This document shows, piece after piece, positions 6,836 to 14,296 of a stretch of DNA of 64,000 nt. The first letter of the stretch is position 1; each line of letters starts with the position of its first letter. A program made the position numbers and the translations under genes. The notes under the pieces were generated by a model, which worked only from the letters and a program-made list of their open reading frames with translations, was not told the DNA's origin and ran no database searches. The stretch covers positions 62,001-126,000 of the forward strand of contig JABTUJ010000025.1 in the NCBI GenBank assembly GCA_015075445.1, read 5' to 3'. Source of the DNA: Verrucomicrobiales bacterium. GTDB taxonomy: Bacteria > Verrucomicrobiota > Verrucomicrobiia > Limisphaerales > J093.

Positions 6836-6848
6836 GATCGTGGACGCG

Positions 6849-7820
6849 TTATCGGGTTGTCGGCGTCACCAGTGGCAAGTCCAGCCATGCCAGGCCCACG
6901 TCGCGGTTCATGTGGCTCTTGACCCCCGTGGGCATCGGGTCCGCCGCGTTGCCGTCGTAGAGGATCGCCAGGCGGCGACCCACCTGGACCACCGACGGAA
7001 GGCCGATAATATGGTGGGACCAGTTGCCGTTTTTCGAGTCCAGGACCACGGCCTTGTGCACAGGATCCCAGCGGTCGAGGCTCGTCGTCCAGTAAACCCA
7101 GATCGCATCCGTGTACTCGAGACTGTCCCGCAGCCCCACGTGGTTGGTGAACAGCCACCAGGTTCGGCTCACCGGTTCGTAGTAGAGCGAGCTGTTCTCC
7201 ACTTGCTCGGCCAAAGGAACGATCGGCTCGGGATCGAGCTGCCAGGGACCATTGAGGTCCTTCGTCCGGGCAATGCCCAGGGTCCGCCGGATCGGGGCAT
7301 CGGTCGAGGCGCTGAAGAACATGAGGTAGCCGCCGTCGTGGGCGATGACGTGCCCGGGGCTGGCCGTGGCGGAGTAGTAGGTGCCCGGCTTGGGGCGGAA
7401 CGGGATCACGTCCGGCTGCTTGCTCCACGGGCCCGCGGGGGAAGCCGCCCGGGCCTTGAGCGTCAGGTAGGGGAAGGCGGGGATGTAATCCGGCGCCGGC
7501 GTGGTGTTGGGTGTCCCGAGGTAGAACATGTGCCAGGCCATGCCGTCGAAGCAGGTCACGCCGTATGCGGCGGACGCCGAGTCTTCCTGGCCTTTCCGTC
7601 CGAGTTCATCGCAACGGTCTGGGCCTCCGCCGTGACGCAGCACCGGCCCATAATCCTGGGCGTCGAGGCGATACCGTGCGGCCGGCCGGCCGTCAGGATA
7701 GACCGTGGGGGACGGTGCAGGTCGAACGGTGGCCGCGCAAGCCGCCGGCAGGCCGCAGGGCAGCAACATGGTGACCAGCGCGAGCCAGCCGACCGTTTGG
7801 CCGGACGGACCCGCACTCAC
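6849..7820 (-). CDS. Secreted GH43-like five-bladed beta-propeller protein
   Basis: 323 residues from a GTG start at 7820 that overlaps the stop of the upstream MBL gene (GTGA), with GGAGG a few bases upstream. The N-terminus VSAGPSGQTVGWLALVTMLL followed by CGLPAACAA is a good signal peptide. The body has the repeated Trp/Gly pattern of glycosyl hydrolase 43-type five-bladed propellers: WHMFYLGTPN, YLMFFSAST, ASPAGPWSKQ, WWLFTNHVG, LAILYDGNA. Such proteins usually cleave or bind arabino- or xylo-oligosaccharides outside the cell. The exact catalytic acids cannot be assigned by eye, so substrate and activity stay open. Overlap with an MBL-fold gene of the defence region is odd and may just reflect how the island joined this locus. 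Confidence 0.7.
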   Translation of the reverse strand: MSAGPSGQTVGWLALVTMLLPCGLPAACAATVRPAPSPTVYPDGRPAARYRLDAQDYGPVLRHGGGPDRCDELGRKGQEDSASAAYGVTCFDGMAWHMFYLGTPNTTPAPDYIPAFPYLTLKARAASPAGPWSKQPDVIPFRPKPGTYYSATASPGHVIAHDGGYLMFFSASTDAPIRRTLGIARTKDLNGPWQLDPEPIVPLAEQVENSSLYYEPVSRTWWLFTNHVGLRDSLEYTDAIWVYWTTSLDRWDPVHKAVVLDSKNGNWSHHIIGLPSVVQVGRRLAILYDGNAADPMPTGVKSHMNRDVGLAWLDLPLVTPTTR

Positions 7821-9106
7821 TTCACCCTCCAGGCAACGCGCCCACCCCACGCAGCGCCTTGCAGTTCGTTTACCACGACGGGGCCTCGTGCGCTCAATTC
7901 CTCGATGACTTCCGGCGCAGGATGTCCGTGAGAGTTGTTGAGCCCTGCTGAGATCACGCTCCATTCATGCGGCCACAGAGCAGCTTGGCCGACTTCCCAG
8001 GAGTGGCGTGAGCCGTGATGCGGTACCTGAAGGAAACGAAGCCGCGGCAGCCGCTGACTTGAGAATCGATGATCGAATTGAGCTGTGGTGGCACGATCAC
8101 AAGTGATGTCCCCAGTGTACAGCAACGAGACCTTGCCGCCTTCCGCATCTTGCGACGCCCCGAAGGCTGGGCTGCGAGACTCACCAGAGGCAGGGTAGTG
8201 GCCGTGGTCGCGGGATCGGTACGAGGCGGCGTGCAGCCGAGTCGAGACCGGCCCAGTGTACGTGACGAGCGAGATTTCGTTCCGGCCCGCCGCCGTTGCA
8301 CCAAAGACACCCTCGTAGGCTCCACGCAACTGGCGGACGAACCCGACGTAGTCGCGGTCCCTTTCCGTGCGCCGATAGAATTCATCGAAGAGTGGTTGAA
8401 TCCGGGACCCCAGTCTTGGCTCCATTTCGGGACGTGGGCGGTTGAAGAAGGCGAATTCCCAGAGACCAAGGACCTCGACCGGCCGTTGCGCGGCAGTGGT
8501 CTGAACATGTCCCGCGGCACCTTCGAGGATGAGATCGGGATCATCCACAAACACATCTTTCGCAGGCGGCGAAAGGTCGGGGAAGACCGCCGGCGGCGTG
8601 TTGGGACCCGGCGATTCTGCAGGGGGTTCCTCAGGAGGCGCGATGGGATCGTCGCTCGGCAAGACGACCACCACCGAGCCAATCTGGGCCCCGGGAAGGG
8701 CGGTCAGGTAAGCCACGGGATTCACCAGAAACCGAAGCCAGTCCGGGTCGTCTGGACCAGATGCCAAGGCCAGCAGCATCCACTGCCCAGGCGTTACGTA
8801 CGGAAGCACCAGGTGGGACACGGGTAGACTGTTGAGCAAGCGCCCCAGCCCACGCAGATGATCCCTGTCGAAGTGAGACAGGACCAACAAGTCGAGACGC
8901 TTCGGCTCTGGCAATTGGCGGCGGTAGAGATCTACTTGCCCATGCAATGGCCGAGTGTTTTCGGACCCGCAGTCATAAACCCATTGGAATCGGCGCTTGT
9001 CGGTCCCCCGGTCGTAGAACTGCAGCTCCCCGCGGGTAAACAAGCCCTGCCCAGCCGGGCGAAAGTCGTAGGTGAACAAACACTCGAAGCGGGGCCGGTG
9101 TGGCAT
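7817..9106 (-). CDS. MBL-fold hydrolase, ComEC-like
   Basis: 429 residues, soluble, start ATG 9106. It has the metallo-beta-lactamase core: VLSHFDRDHLRGL gives the HxDxDH zinc motif at residues 78-83, LLYTGDIT supplies the central Asp near residue 353, and VPHHGSRHSW near 376 is the C-terminal histidine motif seen in the MBL domain of ComEC-type proteins. A Pro-rich linker of about 45 residues (PPEEPPAESPGPNTPP) interrupts the fold. Members act as nucleases or phosphodiesterases. Stand-alone versions are often found in defence or conflict loci. Here it closes the minus-strand run after hsdRMS, HipA-like and DUF3037 genes. A nuclease-like role is inference. Confidence 0.75.
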   Translation of the reverse strand: MPHRPRFECLFTYDFRPAGQGLFTRGELQFYDRGTDKRRFQWVYDCGSENTRPLHGQVDLYRRQLPEPKRLDLLVLSHFDRDHLRGLGRLLNSLPVSHLVLPYVTPGQWMLLALASGPDDPDWLRFLVNPVAYLTALPGAQIGSVVVVLPSDDPIAPPEEPPAESPGPNTPPAVFPDLSPPAKDVFVDDPDLILEGAAGHVQTTAAQRPVEVLGLWEFAFFNRPRPEMEPRLGSRIQPLFDEFYRRTERDRDYVGFVRQLRGAYEGVFGATAAGRNEISLVTYTGPVSTRLHAASYRSRDHGHYPASGESRSPAFGASQDAEGGKVSLLYTGDITCDRATTAQFDHRFSSQRLPRLRFLQVPHHGSRHSWEVGQAALWPHEWSVISAGLNNSHGHPAPEVIEELSARGPVVVNELQGAAWGGRVAWRVK

Positions 9107-9168
9107 ACGTCAGTCAGACAATCCGGCGTCGGCTCGGCGGGCAGGCGAAGCCGTGAAGCCTCATCGAG

Positions 9169-10014
9169 CTACTTCGCCGCGTACGTCTCCACTTCACGAG
9201 CGAAACGCTCCGAGAACTCACCCGCCAACTCCTCTCGGACGATTTCCTTCTCGACCGGCAGCTTGTGGAGGATACTGACGGCGCGGTCAAAGGCTGGTCG
9301 CAGCGTTGCCTGCTGCGGTTCGCCAAGGAGCAGGTACACCTTGAACCGTTCCGGGGCGTCCTTGACGCTCATGATCTGGCCCAGCCACCGATGGGCTTTT
9401 TCGCGGATGCTGTCGCCCGAGCTCAGGTCCAGGGACACCGGTTCCAGACAATGCCACACGCCGTTTCGCCAGGCGTATCGGAATTCCACCTCGTCGTCCT
9501 GGACCGCGATCTTGTGCGGCCGGAGGTGCCGGAGGACTTGCCGGGCTTCAAGGCTGCGCCGGTACTTTCGCCAGACCTCCTCATCAGTGCGCCGTTCCTT
9601 GGCGGGCGCTTCGTCGTAGGTGCCAACGAGCCGGTCAAAGAGCGCTTCCAAGGTGCGCGACGGATCGTCGGAAAGGCCGCTGCCGGGCGAGGACCATTGC
9701 AGGGAACTGTCGTCCGGCGGCAGCACGCTCTGGGCAAGTTCCATCACCGATGTTGAGCGTCCGCCCAAGGGCAGTTCGTCGCGCAGGCCATCGCCCAGCT
9801 CCTCCAGTCGGGATTGCACGTAGTGCATCATGCCTTTGAAGGCCTCCCCGTCCAGGCCGGGAAAGACCTTCGAGAGCCGCCCGTAGGTGGCGCGACAAAG
9901 CGCGCTGGCGTAACGGGCCTCGGGGGCATGGAGCACGACGCCGACGTTGACAAACTCGCCCGTGGCGATGTCGTGAACGTAGCGCAGCACCGTGTACGTG
10001 TAGGCGGTTTTCAT
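9169..10014 (-). CDS. DUF3037 domain protein
   Basis: 281 residues. Start ATG 10014 overlaps the stop of the HipA-like gene (ATGA), so the two are translationally coupled. The N-terminus TYTVLRYVHDIATGEFVNVG is the hallmark of DUF3037: a short antiparallel segment followed by VVLHAPEARYASA. The C-terminal half is helical with many Glu and Arg and no membrane segment. The family function is unknown, but DUF3037 genes are commonly found next to HipA-like kinase genes, as here, which suggests they form one two-component module. It could be an antitoxin-like or regulatory partner; this is inference from pairing. Confidence 0.85.
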   Translation of the reverse strand: MKTAYTYTVLRYVHDIATGEFVNVGVVLHAPEARYASALCRATYGRLSKVFPGLDGEAFKGMMHYVQSRLEELGDGLRDELPLGGRSTSVMELAQSVLPPDDSSLQWSSPGSGLSDDPSRTLEALFDRLVGTYDEAPAKERRTDEEVWRKYRRSLEARQVLRHLRPHKIAVQDDEVEFRYAWRNGVWHCLEPVSLDLSSGDSIREKAHRWLGQIMSVKDAPERFKVYLLLGEPQQATLRPAFDRAVSILHKLPVEKEIVREELAGEFSERFAREVETYAAK

Positions 10015-10655
10015 CGCAGTGTTTCGGTAAAGTGCTGAATAGCCTTTTTGGCGTTCGCCTGCAACGCCTCAATGTACTGCAGGACCTGGTCAACGCGAGC
10101 GCCATCCCCCACCCAGGTCGGCGGGAGGGCCGCACGATACTCGGTGAGCCGCGCCGGAGAGATGGCTTCGAACGCGCCCATCAGCCGGCTCAAGTCCACC
10201 TCCTGCCCTCGCAGTTCCTCCAAGAAGACGTGCCGCACCTTGGGCGGCAGCCCCTTCGGGAACTGGACCCCGCTGCGCTCCCACGGCGGCTTCCAGCCCA
10301 GAATGCCGTCCATGAAGAATGCCAGCTCGTGGTCGAAAATGGCGAACTCACGTCCGTTGGACTGGCAGTTCGGGTTGTCCACGGTTCGGTCCGGATTGGC
10401 GATGAACGTGTCGAACGCCAGGATCTCCATGGCGGCCCCCCGCAGACCGTGGGGGATCGGCCGCTCCTTGGGGATGGTGGCGAAGCCGGGTGGCAGCTTC
10501 CTCGAGCCGAAGTTCTTCATCTCGCACCCGGCGCTGAACTTGACGACCACCTCAATCTCGCCGCCATCGTCCGACACGCAGCCAAGCAAACACGGGCCAG
10601 TTCGTCTGACGGACATGGGGCGGTGGAATCGGATCGCGGTGAGGGGGGCGGGCAT
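10011..10655 (-). CDS. HipA-like kinase
   Basis: 214 residues from ATG 10655; a GTG at 10670 that overlaps the hsdS stop is an alternative. Motifs of the small HipA-like kinase family are visible: VVVKFSAGCEMKNF (Lys region), EILAFDTFIANPDRTVDNPN with the catalytic-loop Asp, and FAIFDHELAFF in place of the DFG motif. HipA kinases phosphorylate proteins such as GltX to cause growth arrest. This short family lacks the large N-terminal subdomain, and its substrate is not known. It is placed directly behind hsdS (the stop and start regions touch) and overlaps DUF3037, so it seems to be an integral part of the restriction-modification operon. Confidence 0.8.
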   Translation of the reverse strand: MPAPLTAIRFHRPMSVRRTGPCLLGCVSDDGGEIEVVVKFSAGCEMKNFGSRKLPPGFATIPKERPIPHGLRGAAMEILAFDTFIANPDRTVDNPNCQSNGREFAIFDHELAFFMDGILGWKPPWERSGVQFPKGLPPKVRHVFLEELRGQEVDLSRLMGAFEAISPARLTEYRAALPPTWVGDGARVDQVLQYIEALQANAKKAIQHFTETLR

Positions 10656-10656
10656 T

Positions 10657-11706
10657 TCAGGTGGCTCCACTGAAGGCGGCGCCGAGCGTTCCGGTGCTCA
10701 TGAAGGTGTAAGCGTCCTCCTGTCCGCGCTTCAGGCGCGCTACTCGCTCCGGGAACCATGTCATGACCGCAACGAAGTAGATCGGCAAGATCATTGCCGG
10801 ATTGAGGGACAGGCGGATGATGTTGCTGTGAATGATGGAGCGAGGGTGCTTGGTCATCACAATTGCCATTCGCCCGACAGTGCCCGCGCGGGAAACGAGG
10901 ATGTCGCCGTTCTGCGCATCGTAGGCGCGGAGTTCTTCAAACTTCTGCTCGGTGACAAAGAGGCAACGGTCTTCGCGAAACTCCATGTCGCCGACGCAGT
11001 CCATCGTCCACACGGGAACCCCGGTTTGAACGTATTCGTGCTTCTTCAGTGCGCTTCCGAAGGGGCCGCATTTGGCGCCGTCGCGGTCTGGAGGGAACAG
11101 TTGCTCGACTTGCACGCGGTCGAAGCCGCGCGGGTTGTCGGCCGGATCGCCAAAGAGTTGAAGCAACGCGGCAGGGAGTAGAGTGTCGGCGAGTTCGAGG
11201 GCGTAGCGGCGGGTGCGGCGCAGCCGGTCCGCCTGCTCCAATTGCCCCGCGATCCGCTGCTGGTCGGGCAAGGGAGGCATTGCGATCTCGATATCAGCGA
11301 CTTGGGCTGGGCGTGCCCTCAGCAATGAGCCGCCAACACCCGACACAGTTTGCATGAACCGGCCATGGAAAAGATCCGTGACCAGGGCGTGGCGAAGGTA
11401 GCAGGGGTCAAACCTGTCACCACGGAAGACCATCCACTCGCCTGAGGCGATCATTCTCCGGCCGCGCTGTTCACCGACCACCCACGCACGACGGATGTGA
11501 GGGACGATCCGCGAGAGCAGAACGTCGCCCGGCTGAACAACTTGTTTCGCGGAGCCGATTTCGCGGCCAAGACGTGTTTCGGGCTGGCCTTGGTCATATG
11601 CAGCGATGCTGTACAGGTCGAAAGGCTCTTCGGGGAAGCGGGACGGATCAACGGAGCCGGATCTGGCGGGCATGATCTCGCCGAGTTGGATCGTGCGCGT
11701 CTTCAC
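10657..11706 (-). CDS. hsdS: Type I restriction enzyme specificity subunit, short C-terminus
   Basis: 349 residues. HsdS binds the bipartite DNA target and docks HsdM. The first target-recognition domain (about residues 1-150) ends in the conserved helix LPDQQRIAGQLEQADRLRRT. The second begins GFDRVQVEQLFPPDRDGAKC and shows the family signature NGDILVSRAGTVGRMAIV. The protein stops at AYTFMSTGTLGAAFSGAT, whereas complete subunits continue with another 'P-PL-Q' helix, so roughly 30-60 residues appear lost at the C-terminus. This could weaken the second docking site or reflect a fusion or rearrangement with the HipA-like gene that follows at once. It is separated from hsdM by the toxin-antitoxin pair. 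Confidence 0.85.
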   Translation of the reverse strand: MKTRTIQLGEIMPARSGSVDPSRFPEEPFDLYSIAAYDQGQPETRLGREIGSAKQVVQPGDVLLSRIVPHIRRAWVVGEQRGRRMIASGEWMVFRGDRFDPCYLRHALVTDLFHGRFMQTVSGVGGSLLRARPAQVADIEIAMPPLPDQQRIAGQLEQADRLRRTRRYALELADTLLPAALLQLFGDPADNPRGFDRVQVEQLFPPDRDGAKCGPFGSALKKHEYVQTGVPVWTMDCVGDMEFREDRCLFVTEQKFEELRAYDAQNGDILVSRAGTVGRMAIVMTKHPRSIIHSNIIRLSLNPAMILPIYFVAVMTWFPERVARLKRGQEDAYTFMSTGTLGAAFSGAT

Positions 11707-11735
11707 GGTGGCTGAGATTGCATCATCAGGGTTGT

Positions 11736-11820
11736 GTCGCCCCTTCAGGGCTGGGGATGTTTTGGGGCGTTGGTCCCAGGGCGTTGCCTTGGGCTATTGT
11801 CGGTCGCCCTTCCAGGGCGT
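11736..11820. repeat. GC-rich palindromic intergenic repeat
   Basis: Between hsdS and the toxin gene lies a run of nested palindromes: CGCCCCTTCAGGGC, CCCAGGGCGTTGCC/TTGGGC and CGCCCTTCCAGGGCG. This composition (alternating CAGGGCG and CGCCCT half-sites) is characteristic of dispersed intergenic repeats in Planctomycetes and Verrucomicrobiota. No gene is visible here, and it may act as a transcript-end stabiliser. Confidence 0.6.
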
Positions 11821-11832
11821 CATTGGCAGGCT

Positions 11833-12135
11833 TCAAAGACGGCGTTTCCACTCGCGGTCATGGCGGGCGGCGTGGATGACGGCGACGACCGTGATCGAGT
11901 CGCCTTTCACCCGGTAAACAATGCGATACGGAAATCGCGGCGGCAGAAACCAGCGGACATTCCGGCGACACTCACGGGTGCGGTAAATCAGGGGATTGTC
12001 GGGGAGGGTGTTGATGGCGCGCCGAATAGTCCGGCAGAAATCCGCACCCAGGCCGGGTTGCTGTTCGTCGTACCAAAGCCCGGCGGCCTCGATATCGGCG
12101 AGCGCGTCCGGGCGAATGTCGAGTTGATAGGTCAC
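11833..12135 (-). CDS. RelE/ParE family toxin
   Basis: 100 residues. The GTG start at 12135 overlaps the antitoxin stop (GTGA), the usual arrangement for such pairs. The sequence has the RelE/ParE pattern: an N-terminal amphipathic helix (DIRPDALADIEAAGLWYDEQ), FCRTIRRAINTLPDNPLIYR, and the C-terminal strands FPYRIVYRV and ITVVAVIHAARH. RelE members cleave mRNA on ribosomes, whereas ParE members poison gyrase. This one has the 'HAARHDREWKRR' type of end found in ParE-like proteins, so the gyrase type is slightly more likely. Its place inside an hsd operon suggests it punishes loss of the locus. That is inference. Confidence 0.85.
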   Translation of the reverse strand: MTYQLDIRPDALADIEAAGLWYDEQQPGLGADFCRTIRRAINTLPDNPLIYRTRECRRNVRWFLPPRFPYRIVYRVKGDSITVVAVIHAARHDREWKRRL

Positions 12136-12374
12136 TCGCCGAAGCGGGCCTTGAGTCGCGCCTCGGCTTCCGCCCAAGGAATTGATCTTTCGGGATGTTT
12201 CTCTGCGTCGTCCAGCCGCGCCTCAATCAATCGCTTCTCGGCCTCAGTCAGTTCGCCGTCAACCAGCCAGCCGTCAGGACCATAGACGGCCAGTTCTTCG
12301 ATCCTGGCTTGGATTTCAGCCAGTTCCTCGGTCTTGAGCTTGGGCAGTTCCGCGAGAATCTCGGCTTTGCTCAT
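12132..12374 (-). CDS. Addiction-module antitoxin
   Basis: 80 residues from ATG 12374. It resembles the small 'addiction module component' antitoxins: an N-terminal helix-rich part MSKAEILAELPKL and a C-terminal segment LTEAEKRLIEARLDDAEKHP then WAEAEARLKARFGE that would wrap the toxin. It is acidic, which suits binding a basic toxin. The stop overlaps the toxin GTG by four bases. Autoregulation by the pair is usual, but no operator was recognised in the 77 bases between this gene and hsdM. Confidence 0.8.
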   Translation of the reverse strand: MSKAEILAELPKLKTEELAEIQARIEELAVYGPDGWLVDGELTEAEKRLIEARLDDAEKHPERSIPWAEAEARLKARFGE

Positions 12375-12451
12375 GGCGTGGAAACTACCGCTCGGTGGAT
12401 GGGCGGGCAAGCATCTGCTGGAGCGCGGTAATCCGCTTCGCGGATGGCAAT

Positions 12452-14293
12452 CTAGGCATCTCGCGGGTCACCGGCAAGCATCCGCGCCAGGGTCTCCACC
12501 TCGCTCCCGGCGACACGCTCCAACTCCCGCAGACGTTCCAGCGTGACCGTGGGTCTTTCGTAAAAGACCTCGTCTTGTTCGAGTTGGCGATAGCGGCTGG
12601 CCGAGAGGTCGTAGCCCTGGCTGGCGACCTGGTCCTTGGTCACCCAGAACTGGCGACCGAGCTGGTTGATTTCTTTTTCGAGGGGCGCGATGCGGGACTG
12701 CAGCTCGGCGAGCTCGACCTCGGCGCGTTCGCGGGCGGTGCGGGCGGTGGCGGCGATTCCCTCACCCCGGCCCCCTCTCCCATCCGATGGGCGAGGGGAA
12801 CGGCCGCCCACCACCTCGGCCATCTTCCCATCCGATGGGGCGAGGGAGGAGGAAGCGGCGCTCGCCGCAATTACCTCCTCGAACTTGAGGCGGTGGATGA
12901 GGGCGTGGTGGTCGAGGCGTTCCTTCTTCAGCGGGGCGATCTGCTGCTGGAGGTCGGCCAGGCGTGCGGCGCGCTGTTTCTGGAATTTTGGGTCGTGGCG
13001 ATGCTGCCAGCAGGCGAGCAGGTCGGGGATGTCGTTCTCAGGCACCCGCTGGCGTTTGTCGTCGAGCGAGAAGCCGTCGTGCTCCATGTCGTAGAACCAG
13101 ATCCGCTGCGTGCTGGCGCCTTTGGTGAACAGGAGCACGGCGGTGGAGACGCCCGCGTACGGCCGGAACACACCGCTGGGCATCGAGACCACGCCGTCGA
13201 GCCGGTTCTCTTCGATGAGCTTCTTCCGGATTTCGACGTGCGCGTTCGAGGAGCCGAACAGGACACCGTCCGGCACGATGACGGCGGCGCGCCCGCCGTT
13301 TTCGAGCAGGCGCAGGAAGAGGTGGACGAAGAGGATTTCGGTCTTCTTGCACTTGGCCGGGAGCGACGGGTTGACGTCGGCGGCGTCAATGGCGCCTTTG
13401 AAGGGCGGATTGGCGAGGACGAGGTCGTAGGCGCGCTCCTCGTTGAAGGCTTTGGAAAGGGTGTCGGCGTAGTGGAACCGGGGCGACGTGAGGCCATGGA
13501 GTATCAAGTTCATGCTGCCGATCCGGAGCATGGTCATGCCGGAGTCGCTGTCGTAACCGGTGAAGGCCCGGGTCTGGCAGAACTCCCAATGCTCGCGCGC
13601 GAGGCGGCTGCCGGTGAGACCGTGCGGGTAGCCCTCCTCGTCGAAGCTGAGGTCGCGCGGGTCGGTGTGGGTTTCCAGGAGGTGCTGCCAGGCATTGACG
13701 AGAAAGCCGCACGTGCCGGCGGCGGGGTCGCCGACGCGCTCGCCCGGGCGCGGGTCGAGCATCTTGACCATCATGCGGATGATATGGCGGGGCGTGCGGA
13801 ACTGGCCGTTGGTGCCGGCGGTGTTCAGTTTGCTGAGCAGGTATTCGTAGAGGTCGCCCTGCACGTCCTGGTTCTGGCTCGAGATGTCGAGGCCCTCGAT
13901 GGCGCGGCAGGCCTCGATGAGCAGGCTGGGTTTGTTGATCTTGAACTCGGCGTTGGCCATGTGCTCGCCGAAGGAGCCGGCGCGGTTGCCGAGGTTCTTG
14001 AGAAAGGGGAAGACCTGGTCCTTCACCTGGCGCAGGGCCTGGTCGGCAGGGAGCTGGCTCCAGTGGGACCAGCGGAGTTTCTGGCCGTCGTCGGTCTTGG
14101 GGAAGAGGGGATCCGCCTTCTTGCCGCGGAGACGGGCGGCGCGCTCGGCGTCCTGCTCGCGCTCGTCGAGTTGCTTGAGGAAAATGAGGAAGGAGAGCTG
14201 CTCGATGGCGTCGAGGGGATTCGAGAGGCCGCCGGACCAGAGCTTGTCCCAGAGGGCGTCAACCTTGGAGCGGAGTTGAGGGTCGGTGAGCAT
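12452..14293 (-). CDS. hsdM: Type I restriction enzyme DNA methyltransferase subunit
   Basis: 613 residues. It methylates adenine in the sequence chosen by HsdS, using AdoMet. The N-terminal helical HsdM domain (residues 1-130, LSNPLDAIEQLSFLIFLKQL) is followed by the catalytic N6-adenine methylase domain. Motif I is DPAAGTCGF near residue 188 and motif IV is NPPF near residue 295. The C-terminal coiled-coil portion carries an unusual insert at about residues 478-512 (LAPSDGK... and SPRPSDGRGGRGEG) that is translated from a palindromic intergenic-type repeat, in frame. The core is intact, so activity is likely if the insert lies in a loop between coils. The gene starts three bases after hsdR. 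Confidence 0.93.
   Translation of the reverse strand: MLTDPQLRSKVDALWDKLWSGGLSNPLDAIEQLSFLIFLKQLDEREQDAERAARLRGKKADPLFPKTDDGQKLRWSHWSQLPADQALRQVKDQVFPFLKNLGNRAGSFGEHMANAEFKINKPSLLIEACRAIEGLDISSQNQDVQGDLYEYLLSKLNTAGTNGQFRTPRHIIRMMVKMLDPRPGERVGDPAAGTCGFLVNAWQHLLETHTDPRDLSFDEEGYPHGLTGSRLAREHWEFCQTRAFTGYDSDSGMTMLRIGSMNLILHGLTSPRFHYADTLSKAFNEERAYDLVLANPPFKGAIDAADVNPSLPAKCKKTEILFVHLFLRLLENGGRAAVIVPDGVLFGSSNAHVEIRKKLIEENRLDGVVSMPSGVFRPYAGVSTAVLLFTKGASTQRIWFYDMEHDGFSLDDKRQRVPENDIPDLLACWQHRHDPKFQKQRAARLADLQQQIAPLKKERLDHHALIHRLKFEEVIAASAASSSLAPSDGKMAEVVGGRSPRPSDGRGGRGEGIAATARTARERAEVELAELQSRIAPLEKEINQLGRQFWVTKDQVASQGYDLSASRYRQLEQDEVFYERPTVTLERLRELERVAGSEVETLARMLAGDPRDA
12757..12855. repeat. Palindromic repeat inserted in frame within hsdM
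   Basis: Two copies of CCCATCCGATGGG flanked by C-rich/G-rich tracts (CTCACCCCGGCCCCCTCTCC... and GCGAGGGGAACGG...) form an imperfect palindromic unit. Translated on the minus strand it reads PSDG twice with Gly/Arg/Ser-rich flanks, a low-complexity segment foreign to HsdM proteins. It keeps the frame, so the host gene tolerates it. Confidence 0.75.
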
Positions 14294-14296
14294 GAA

